Origin: Azolla caroliniana
Lineage: Eukaryota; Polypodiophyta
Direction: 5' to 3'
NCBI GenBank assembly: GCA_043228905.1
Contig: JBHGNT010000020.1
Location: forward strand, 1,302,001-1,366,000
Length of the DNA stretch: 64,000 bases
Made by a program: the position numbers and the translations under genes. The notes beneath the pieces were generated by a model. It was not told where the DNA came from. It searched no databases and worked only from the letters and a program-made list of their open reading frames with translations. This document shows positions 44,801-53,608 of the stretch, piece after piece. Every line of letters starts with the position of its first letter. The stretch's first letter is position 1.

Positions 44801-45889
44801 TACCGGAAGTTCGACTCCTTCATGACCGACGAAGGGTACCACAAAACGCAGTCTGATCACTGCGTGTTTGTGAAGAAGTTCGAAGGAGGAGACTCTCTAA
44901 TACTCCTCCTGTACGTGGACGACATGTTGATCGTCGGACGGGATCAGGTCAAGATACGGATGCTGAAGAAAGCGCTTCACCGAACCTTCTCAATGAAGGA
45001 CCTGGGTCCGGCGAGGCAAATACTAGGGATGCATATCATCCGGGACCGGAAGAAGAAGCAGTTGTGGTTGTCACAGGAGAAGTACGTGACAAAGGTGCTT
45101 CACCGGTTCAACATGTCGGAAGCAAGACCGGTCGGATCGACCCTCCCGGCAAACTGCAAGCTGTCCAACAAGCAAAGTCCCAAGACAAAGGCTGAAAAGG
45201 AGGATATGATGAAAGTGCCATATGCCTCAGCCGTCGGGAGCTTGATATACGCCATGGTGTGTACGAGACCGGACATAGGATATGCAGTCGGAGTGGTGAG
45301 CCGGTACATGAGCAACCCTGGCAAAGAGCACTGGAACGCGGTCAAGTGGATACTCCGATACCTGAAGGGCACTGCAAACGTGTGCCTCCGATTCGGCTCC
45401 GGTAAGCCCGAACTCGACGGCTTCACCGATTCGGATATGTCGGCTGATGCAGATACCAGCCGGTCCACATCAGGGTATGTGATGACCTATGCAGGGGGAG
45501 CCGTTTCGTGGCAGTCGAGGCTGCAGAAGACGGTTGCGTTGTCAACCACGGAGGCGGAGTACATGGCGGCTGTTGAAGCCGGCAAGGAAATAATATGGAT
45601 GAAGGACTTCATTAGAGAGCTCGGTATCCGGCAGGAGGAGTACCGACTCTACTGCGACAGTCAGAGTGCCATCCACCTTGCGAAGAACGCGGCCTATCAC
45701 TCCCGGACGAAGCACATCCAGCGAAGATACCACTGGATCCGGGAAAGGATAGAAGACAAGGAGTTCGTGCTGACGAAGGTCCACACGGACGAGAACGGGT
45801 CGGATATGCTGACCAAGGTGCTCACACCCGACAAGCTGGAAGCATGCCGGAAGAGGATCGGATTGGAGAGACATCCCATGCCGAAGTGA
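41816..45889 (+). CDS. copia Gag-Pol polyprotein, intact
   Basis: 1357 residues in one frame; ATG at 41816, 17 nt after the primer site. Gag occupies residues 1-260 (NAQNYADWKIKMEDLL, with a zinc knuckle CFHCGKTGHFRKNC near 233). The protease DSGASFHL is near 319. The pre-integrase H/C region (LWHKRLCHMSEKGMKRL) is near 446. The integrase has catalytic D, D, E near 506 (HTDVCQ), 572 (DNGGEY) and 601 (LNGLAERMNRT). An acidic linker lies at about 770-830. RT has WVFKLK, EQMDVKTAFLHGDLEEEI and YVDDMLIVG near 1033. RNase H (FTDSDMSAD, STTEAEYMA, YCDSQSAIHLAKN) runs to the end. All catalytic motifs are present, so it is probably autonomous. The order PR-IN-RT-RH defines copia. Confidence 0.96.
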   Translation: MEGGGSGPPGMMVLNAQNYADWKIKMEDLLIVRDLYEPIDRSEIPKGVLETEWRLLNRKAVATIRQYVDVSVLQHVANDTNAYEMWRKLSGLYERKNALNRTSLMRKIVNLKYRDGESMVEHVSTFMGFVNQLAAIKFPLEDAMQAIILMCTLPDSWENLVVTLSTSCTEDNLSLQTVKTSILNEEARRRDKEPASDLKALLTESEWGRHRNRSPQRREKSGTRSQSRGRPTCFHCGKTGHFRKNCRHYRKDNGADDTDSKKSPERNGAYRGATNRRGPDRRGQDRKGTTALAASEEEIMLITEERELNLAGVEMTWVVDSGASFHLTPEKKYFSSYTAGEHGCVRMGNEGTCRIAGIGDVWLTTPTGCKMLLKDVRHVPEVRLNLISAGRLDDEGYTGSIRNGVMKFSKGSLIVARARKVNTLYLMNARLCPEELNVAADTAGELWHKRLCHMSEKGMKRLAEDNLIPVKHVHLEKCTDWLAGKQNRTSFHSRPPTRRSAPLELVHTDVCQVETKSHGGAQYFVTFIDDHSRKLWTAPLKTKDQVLCVFKELHARVERESGKKLKAIRADNGGEYRGQFQEYCRSKGIRLEFTVPKTPELNGLAERMNRTIMERVRSMLAHAKLPKGFWAEAMSTATYVINRSPSVPLDGDTPQKVWTGKEVSYRHLKAFGCLAYVHVAKDRRGKLDPKTRPCIFLGYGDDEFGYRVWDPVDKKIFRSRDIIFMENKTLADWESEKKMKSSKSTGEDQLYEEQSQPARDRLALEDPAEDGEETEPAEEDENDTGTGPDPEMDSDEEESEEPVTEAPERRYPLRERRAPRRFPEPEHVLLTDEGEPESFEEAKHDTQSRRWLSAMQDEMDSLHENHTYELVELPKGKRALRNKWVFKLKPGDAGNPPRYKARIVVKGFQQKKGVDFDEIFAPVVKMTSIRTVLSIAASMDLEVEQMDVKTAFLHGDLEEEIYMQQPEGFEKKGKEHLVCRLKKSLYGLKQAPRQWYRKFDSFMTDEGYHKTQSDHCVFVKKFEGGDSLILLLYVDDMLIVGRDQVKIRMLKKALHRTFSMKDLGPARQILGMHIIRDRKKKQLWLSQEKYVTKVLHRFNMSEARPVGSTLPANCKLSNKQSPKTKAEKEDMMKVPYASAVGSLIYAMVCTRPDIGYAVGVVSRYMSNPGKEHWNAVKWILRYLKGTANVCLRFGSGKPELDGFTDSDMSADADTSRSTSGYVMTYAGGAVSWQSRLQKTVALSTTEAEYMAAVEAGKEIIWMKDFIRELGIRQEEYRLYCDSQSAIHLAKNAAYHSRTKHIQRRYHWIRERIEDKEFVLTKVHTDENGSDMLTKVLTPDKLEACRKRIGLERHPMPK

Positions 45890-45899
45890 AGGGGGAGTT

Positions 45900-46577
45900 T
45901 GTTGGGATTACGGTCCCTCCGGATGGAATGTCCGGAGATGAATGACGGCAAGCCCGGTTGCGGTTACGGAACCGGATGATGAAGAGTACCCGGCATGAAG
46001 CCGGATGAAGAGTACCCGGATGCGGATCCGGATGATGAAGAGTACCCGGCATGAAGCCGGATGAAGAGTACCCGGATACGGATCCGGATGATGAAGACCC
46101 CGGCTACGGAGCCGGATGACGAATGTACCCGGAGAGAGATCCGGATGCAGGGACATATTTGTGAATATGTTTGCTAAGAGCCCTTGAGGCTATATTTGTA
46201 AATAGCCCGAAAGTCATATATGTATAAATATGACTTAGGGCAAACAGTTTTAAGTTGTTGCTCAATTTTTCATGAGAAGTGAGAGCAGCCGAGAGAGAGA
46301 GAGAGAGAGACGAAGAGGTCGTTGCCTCTGTGTATTACCGCCGCCTGTGGCGAAGACATGAGCTCAAGGTTGTTGCCTTGAAGCTTCACCATTGTACATC
46401 TCTGTTCATAGTGATAGTTGGAGTTTGAGAACTCCCGTGGTTTTTCCCAGTTAGGGTTTTCCACGTAAAACATCCAGTGTACCTTTCTCTCTATTGTTTT
46501 GTGCATTTCCTATTTCCTGTTTTTTTTCTGTGAGTTGATCCCATTCCTCGGTTGTGGCCGAGCACTGTCGTCTAACA
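45900..46577 (+). repeat. 3' LTR of intact copia
   Basis: 678 bp, preceded by the polypurine tract AAGGGGGAGTT. It differs from the 5' LTR at one base seen by eye (GGATGGAATG versus GGATGGGATG). Confidence 0.96.
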
Positions 46578-46582
46578 AAGAC

Positions 46583-47578
46583 AACGTCAAAATCATCAAG
46601 CAATTGAAGGAGGAACGGCACCGGGACTACAAACGGTTGGAAATGGAGCATAAGGAACGGATGGCCGAGCTCCAGCAGGAAGTTGATCGGGCCGCGACGG
46701 CGCTCGCTGACGAACGAGCGGAAAGTACAAGACGGTTGGATGAGGCGGAGAAGGTCCGGATGGAGCTCCAGAGGCAACAACAGGAAGAAAGGGAGAGAGC
46801 GTCAACAGTATTGCAAAAATTACAAAGCACATATCAAGGGCAATTGACGCATTACAAGGAGTAGGCGGAAGACAACGTCAAAATCATCAAGCAATTGAAG
46901 GAGGAATGGCAAGCTGCGGAGATCAAATCGCAGATGGGAACGGGCCGGATTCATTGCATCCTCCGGGCATGGCTGAATCAGACAAAACGCTTGATTGACG
47001 AAAGCTCCGTAAGATGGTGGACAAAGTGGGCACAAAATACGGCGGAACTCCAATTGCTACGGGCAGACGTGGGAAACCGGCGGAAAGAAGGAGATGATTG
47101 TTACACGTTGACTTCCGAGGACTTCACCGCCATACGGGACGAGCTGGCTGAAGACTTCCAAGTCCTGGCGGATGAACAGTTGGTGCAGGTCCGACAATTC
47201 GTAGCTCAGCTAGACGATGATAGGCTGGACGCTCAAATCCAGTTTGAGAGCTACGAGCGGTCCCGGGTTCGGGAAGAAAAAGCACGGGAAGCGGCAACGG
47301 TTAACCTCAGTGATGAGGAACCGTCGCCGGACGAGGGCCAGGCCGGAACCAGTCAACCGGAGACCACTACGACGGAGGGAGCAACGACAGAAACGCCGGT
47401 GTCAGAGCAACAAATGGAGGAGCAACCGCAGCAGCCACCAACGGACCAGTCGCAAGAGCCATCAACGGAGCAGCAACAGCAGTAGCAGCAACCGCCACAA
47501 CAACAACAACAACCAATTCCAGATGAACCATTGGAGACTCTCGAACAAAGCATTCTGGATATTTTGGATGAAGAATAG
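46583..47578 (+). pseudogene. coiled-coil protein of the non-autonomous element, second part
   Basis: Continues the frame of 39640-41106 across the copia insertion. It begins with the end of one 97-codon coiled-coil repeat and a full second repeat (46619-46909). A helical region follows (IHCILRAWLNQTKRLIDE), then an acidic stretch and a Gln/Thr-rich tail (SEQQMEEQPQQPPTDQSQEP), ending LEQSILDILDEE. TAG codons are at 46862, 47483 and 47576. The frame stays open past the last TAG into the 3' LTR. Confidence 0.6.
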
Positions 47579-47633
47579 CAAGGGTCGGATGATGGATTCG
47601 ACGTACAAGGTACTGTCCCACGGGCGTGCCATG

Positions 47634-48067
47634 TGTTACCGGCCGACAAAGGAGTCCAGAGTGTGAAACGAAGAAGTTATTTAATTATTAAGGAATGGTT
47701 GTAAGTAAGCTATTAGTGTGGACGGACGGACCGGAATCGGTATGCCGTTCCGGATCCGGACCGATCCCGAACAAGTGCGGATGGCACCGTTTTGTACTAC
47801 AAACCGGAAACCTATTTAAAGGCCCGGATACAATGTAATGAGGAGCGGATAATTAATGAAGCTTAGTGTTTTATCTCTCTGTGTTAATTGCCGTTCTGCA
47901 TTCATTGTTATATCTTACGCGTGTGATTATTAAGGACGATCTTGCTAAGTAACCTAATTAAGTCGGATTAATCGTTGAGCCTAATCCTCTTGTCGTAACA
48001 CGCCTTTGGTGAAGTGTCTTCCGTAGACACCCTGTGTTAGGCCATTGTCCGGCCCTAAGAGTTAACA
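47634..48067 (+). repeat. 3' LTR of the non-autonomous element
   Basis: 434 bp, partner of 32631-33064. The outer flank is TTTGC, matching the 5' side. Confidence 0.93.
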
Positions 48068-48072
48068 TTTGC

Positions 48073-49197
48073 ATTTTAAGAACTTGGACTAAGCTTAATG
48101 GAGTAGTTGATACTTTAATAATTAAATACTTGGTGTTGGTTTAAATGTCATGCATAAATTTGTTTGCTTCGTTTATTTTGCATAATACTTTCTAAGATCA
48201 CAAAGATGATTAGTTATAAGTTTAAAGTTATCAAGCGTAGCTTAGTCAAGTGATTAATACTCATATGAATAGGCATATGTATGGCTCAACACCCTTACCT
48301 ACCCCCTTTTGTTGGCATTAGGGTAGACCTTAGTTTAGTTGCATTTAACAATTCCCATGTAGAAGAGAGGCTCAACTAGTCAATAGGTGTAGTTAGAAGT
48401 ATATCCTAATTTATCACACATCTTTTAGTGTCCTTGTCAGAGATAAGATGAACCCTTGAAGCTAATGTTAGGGTTTTCCATAAACTCTTGTGGCAAGCAA
48501 CAATATTAAGTTGTAGATCAGAAGTATGGTGAAAAGGAAAAAAGGTCGAACATACCTCAAAATTACGTGTAGGATTTTAGCTTGATAGGGTCGGAATCGC
48601 CTAGTGTGTACAACTTTTCCTATCCCCTAATCATTGTCATCTAAGTGTTTAATTTGTAAAATTTCTTAATTTTCTAACCCTATATTTGAAACAAAATCTT
48701 CACTTAATGTTCATCCTTACAATTTTCTTTTCTTTTCTTTCTTTATTGAACGTTAATTCATATGTGTGAAGGCACCAATCCAAGTAACTAGTATATTCTC
48801 CTAAGGAAAGTATCAAAGGTACAAGTTATAAGGTTAATTTCTTAAAGCACATACTTACTCGATCAATTCTCTCGATGAGTTGGCCTTAGCATTTTGCCTA
48901 ACCATATGGCATGAGGTTCAACCTTAGCAATCAACCTAACCACTTGGCCTTAGCACTCAGTCTAATTAGCATTAAGGGAGAGTTTCCCAGGAATGTTCAC
49001 GTTGAGAGACAAAATATGGTCAAATATGTTAAATTTGTTTCGTACCCTACAAACCAATATTGATGCTACACAACCCTTAGATAAGCCAAATATAGAATAT
49101 GGGGTTGATTCCCATTCAACACAAGAACATGAATTGATATCAACCATGGGTGAACATGCGAAACAATGATATGACAAACAATTCTATAACACTAACA
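48073..49197. other. intergenic DNA, no gene recognised
   Basis: This continues the pre-insertion sequence left of 32626. AT-rich, with only short ORFs (for example minus-strand 48962-49177) that have no family resemblance. Confidence 0.4.
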
Positions 49198-49202
49198 CTT
49201 AC

Positions 49203-49634
49203 TGTCAGGAATAGTACCGAGATAGAGAAGAAATTAGTACTAAGGGAGGAATATTAGTACTAAGAGGAATAGAGGGTGTAGAACACTCGAGAGAAGAGAG
49301 AGAGTGAGAGTGAGAGAGAGAGATCAAGAGAGAGAAAATTATGATGACAACGATATATTATATGAGAAGAATATACAAGGAAGGCTAGGAGGCTTAAGAC
49401 TGGCGTTGAACCGATTTGGTTCAAAATAATGCCTTGTGCCTCCTTTTATAGTGTTCTCAGGAGTAGTCCTGAAGCTTCTAGAATGTTCCAGAGAATTTTG
49501 GAATATACATCAATTTTCTATAGTAAAACTTAAATAAAAATAATATCTTATGTATTACAATAGATATTGTAATGGTCAAGAGTTCGACCCATGTAACATA
49601 AGGTCATGGGTTCGAGTCTTGCCATATCATGACA
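49203..49634 (-). repeat. 3' LTR of copy B
   Basis: 432 bp, preceded on the minus strand by the polypurine tract (complement of CTATCCCCCCTTT). TATA box (minus) at 49450 and arm at 49406-49417, again 33 nt apart. Confidence 0.9.
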
Positions 49635-52600
49635 CTATCCCCCCTTTGAAATGATGAGTGTCACGAGTCGTTTTGGATTGAGGACCCGTTTATCTGGATA
49701 TTGACGATGGAAGTCTTCAAGAAGAGCACGAGCATTGGTCACATTCTCTATTGGTTCCCAAGTACACTCGCTGGGACTATATCCTAGCCAATTGACTAAA
49801 TAGTAGAGCTTGTTTCGAAAAATCGAGGATGGCGGCAACCTCATACTCAAGTCCATCTTCAACTTCGATCGGGGGTAGAGGTTGTGGAACACGTTCTGGG
49901 ATGGTGTTGTCTTGATATGGTTCGAGGAGAGAACTATGAAACACCGGATGTATGCAAAGTTGCGGGGGTAGATCGAGACAAAAAGTGACATCATTAAGCT
50001 TTCCGATAATACGGAAAGGACCTAATCATCGATAATCCAACTTCTCGCATGGGCGAGTAGTCTTGATGTGTCGTTGTAGTAGCCATACCCGATCTCCAAT
50101 GTTAAAACTGGATGGAAGCCGATGACGATCCGCGTAAACCTTGTGTGTTTGTTGAGCTTGTTGTAGATGAGTAGATAAATCTTCTTGTATCTTGCGTAAC
50201 TGCTCCAAATGATCCTCTACGCAAGGATTTGTGGGTAACTATGGGGTTTCAAATACACACCATCGGGGGTGACAACCCGTATAAGCATAAAATGGCATAA
50301 CTTTAGTCGATGAGTGGACAGAGTTATTATAGGAAAATTCGGCGAAGTGGAGAATATCCGCCCAGTCATCCTAATGATAACTTAGAAAGCACCGAAGATA
50401 CTACTCCAGCGTTTGATTTGTTCGTTCTACTTGGCCGTCGGTTTGCGGGTGGTAGCCGGAGGAGAGGTTACAAGTGACCTTGAGCATTTTAAAAAGGTAC
50501 TTCCAGAATTTCGAGACGAATTGGGGTCCACAATTTTCGATGGTTTCTTCATTGGAGATTTCCTTAGTACATGGCAGGAAATGAGCCATCTTCATATATC
50601 GATCTACTATTGTTAAAATCGCATTGAATCCCTTAGAGACTGGAAGATCTGTGATGAAATCTAGAGCAATGGATTGCCATGGCTTGCTTGGAATTGGTAA
50701 TGGTTCTAATAAACCATATAGATGATGCCTTGGCATTTTTGCTCTGCAACATGTATCACAAATCCAAACAAAATCTTCGACAAATTGTCGCATACAGGGC
50801 CACCAGAATGATCGTTGTACTAAATCTAATGTCTTAGTACTACCAAAATGCCCAGCTGTATATGTGTCATGACAGTTTTGGACTACTCGAAGGCGACAAG
50901 AACCATTAGGAACATACAAGAGTTTCTTAAAGAATAGTAATCCATCATGACATTCGAATTGTCGATAGTCCATACCTGGTTGTTGCGACTGTGAACAAGA
51001 TGCTCGAGAGGGATCAATTTGTGCTAGAATGGCTTGGGCGAAAGCATCTGTCTTCAAGTCCTCACGTATGGTATCGATAACATGGGAATCCAAGGGCATG
51101 TCAAAGACCTGTGTTGCTTGCAGTCGTGTCGTGCCGGCCCCAAGATTACTTGCTTTTGGTTATCGAAAGCTGGCTCACCGCGACACGATGCTAGATACGA
51201 ACTCCGTGATAATGCATCTGCCTTCCCTTGGTGCTTCCCCGGACGATATGTAATTTTGAAGTCGAAATGTGTGAGGAATTGGGCCCACCGAGCTTGACGT
51301 CGATTTAACACAAGAGCACTTTGAAAGTGGGCAAGGTTTTTGTGATCACTGAATACGGTGACTTGATGAGAGGATCCCTCTAGAAAATGCGTCCATTGCG
51401 TAAAAGAGTCCACTATTGCTAATAACTCCTTATCATGAATTTCATAGTTGATTTCGGCGGCATCAAACTTGTGTGAGTGAAAGCCACAGGATGTAGCTTT
51501 TCATCATTACCTTGTTGTGACAGAATGCTACCCAATGCGAAATCCGACGCGTCCGCTTCCATGATGAATGGTTTTTCCGGATCAACGTGAGCTAGAATAG
51601 GAGCTGATGTAAATGCCTTCTTAAGATTCTCAAAAGCCATGGCCGCTTCTTAAGACCAAACGAACAATTGTCCCTTCTTAGTAAGTTGTGTGAGAGGCAG
51701 AATAAGCTTTGAGTAATCCTGTATAAACTTGTGGTAGAAATTGGCAAAGCCTAAAAAGCATTGCACATCTCGCAACGAACGCGGTGTTTGCCACTCTACC
51801 ACCTTTTTGACCTTAGTTGAATCCATGGAGATGCCTTCCGAGGAGATGACATAGCCTAGAAATTCCACCTAGTTGCACCTGAAACTACATTTTTCCAACT
51901 TTGCATAAAGAACATGTTCTCGAAGTTGTTTTAGTACTAACAATACATGAGAATCATGCTCTTCTTGGGTCTTCGAATAAACTAGTAGATCATCCAAATA
52001 GATGATCAAACTAACATCCAAGAGTTCTCGGAATATATCATTTGCCATGTGTTGGAAGACTGCAGGCGCATTAGTGAGGCCGAACGACATGACCGTATAC
52101 TTGAAGTGCCCATATCTTGTGCGAAACGCAGTTTTCCATTCATCTCCTGGTTGGATCCGTACAAGGTTATATGCTCCCTGTAAGTCGATCTTTGTGAAGA
52201 ACCTTGCACCATTGATCCGTTCTAACAGACTTGAGATAAAGGGAAGTGCATACCTATTTCTGATGGTGACCTTATTCAAGCCACCGTAATCTACAACGAG
52301 ACAAAGTGATCCATCCTTTTTCTTGACGAAGAAAATGGGTGCGCCGGCTAGAGATTTCAAATGCCGAATGAAACTATTTTCCAAATTCTCCTCTATATAG
52401 GCTCGAAGGACTTCTAGCTTGGTTGGTGGCAAATTGTAGATCGGTCCCCATGGTGGCCCTTTTCCCGGTTGTAAATCGATGGGGCAATCATACGATCGAT
52501 GGTGAGGAAGCGTATTGGCTTGTACTTTATCGAATACATTGGCATAATGATGATACTTCTTTGGAAGTTGAACGGTGGACTCCTCTTTAGTGGTGTCGAA

Positions 52601-53115
52601 GGGTTTTATTGATATTGCGAAGAGAAACATTTCTTCCTTGCGTCCTTCTTCCCGCAATTGATGTAGTGAAATAGTTGCAATCTTATGAGTAGATCCTCGG
52701 GCTTGTCGATACCAGATTTCTCTTGTTCTCCAATCTATGTCTGGTTTATGTAATTCAAACCAAGGTAATCCTAAAACAATGGGATGTTCTGGGATACTAA
52801 TTATATTAAATGATACTACACACGCTAGATTATCTAGGACAATATTAACGGGCTCTAACTCTTCTATGATATTTCCGGAAGCAATGGGACAACCATCAAT
52901 GACTACTACAGAGGCTGGACACGGGAGTTTTCTAAGAGATATCTGATGGGCTTGGGCAAAATTCCTATCCATGAAGCAAGAATTAGCTTCGGAATCTAGA
53001 AGTGCTAAGACATGTACTGGAGGGGTACTTCTAGTACTAACTGTTACTTGGGCTACAAACACATTGCTAACTTGCTTAGAGGGAATGGAACCACTAGGGT
53101 TGTCCACCAAACGAC
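49635..53115 (-). pseudogene. chromovirus pol remnant, copy B
   Basis: Reads in order on the minus strand. Protease is near 53010 (LLDSEANSCFMD, with DSG changed to DSE). RT is at 52450-51870 ([23 protein letters not shown]), followed by RNase H near 51640-51300 ([11 protein letters not shown]). Integrase lies at 51000-50400 (HDTYTAGHFGS, CDTCCRAK, with a deletion near the second catalytic aspartate). The chromodomain region is at 49860-49660 (YYLVNWLGYSPSECTWEP). Frame breaks occur at about eight places. Confidence 0.88.
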
Positions 53116-53608
53116 TGTCATGACGACACTCACATTTTGTTTCGAAAGAAATTGAACCCACAACCTTGTTATACGAATGTCAAATCCTTAACCATTGTAA
53201 TAAGAAGTTTATGCATATTGTTTTTAGAATATATAATCTAATATCATAAGGATATTCTGAATTGCTTTATATTCTAGAATGTCCTAGAATATTCTAGAGT
53301 GTTCTATATGCTAGAACCTTCTAGAATACTCTATAAACCTTCTAGAATACTAGATTACCCCAGAATATTCTAGAGTGTTCTAGATTACTCTATAGAGAAT
53401 TATAAATAAGGAGCTATCAACCATCCAAAAACGAAATTGGTTCAAACTGTCAAGACAAAGAGAGAAAGAGAGAAGAAAGAGAGAGAAAAAGGGAAAGAGA
53501 TATATTGATGAGGCAGAAAGAGAGAATTTAAAAGAAAGTATTGTATTGCGATATAAGATGGAGTACACAGAGTAGGCAATAGGGAGCTATAAGAAAGTAT
53601 TGTATTGC
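53116..53608 (+). repeat. left LTR of copy C with inverted R-U5
   Basis: U3 matches the right LTR from TGTCATGACG to the TATA box at 53401 and the arm AAATTGGTTCAA at 53434-53445. After AC, the sequence from 53448 (TGTCAAGACAAAG) to about 53591 is the reverse complement of the right LTR's R-U5. An 18-nt stretch (53532-53549) is repeated at the junction (53591-53608) before RT sequence begins. Confidence 0.85.

Larger units (their letters stand above)
41107..46577 (+). mobile_element. intact Ty1/copia element, target duplication AAGAC
   Basis: 5471 bp, flanked by AAGAC at 41102-41106 and 46578-46582. The 678 bp LTRs differ at one position seen by eye. It carries a single open polyprotein, an initiator-Met primer site and a polypurine tract. 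It is inserted in the coiled-coil frame of the non-autonomous element, at the joint of two 97-codon repeats. Confidence 0.96.
32631..48067 (+). mobile_element. non-autonomous LTR retrotransposon with coiled-coil ORF, split by two younger elements
   Basis: Flanked by TTTGC at 32626-32630 and 48068-48072. LTRs are 434 bp each. After removing the chromovirus (33415-39170) and the copia (41107-46577), each with one copy of its target duplication, about 3.3 kb of internal sequence remains. This holds a gag remnant and a long coiled-coil reading frame but no protease, RT or integrase. The primer site begins TGGCGACCACGA. Its LTRs differ at about a dozen positions while those of the two inserts differ at none or one, which agrees with the nesting order. 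It resembles the TR-GAG/LARD class of elements mobilised in trans. Confidence 0.88.

Noticed and set aside
42091-45951. Several antisense ORFs of 100-188 codons across the copia
   Set aside because: They are shadows of the intact 1357-codon frame, with no start context or domain of their own.
39640-47578. Reassigned UAG codon (alternative genetic code)
   Set aside because: The kinase gene and both intact elements use the standard code. Deamination of CAG explains the pattern more simply.
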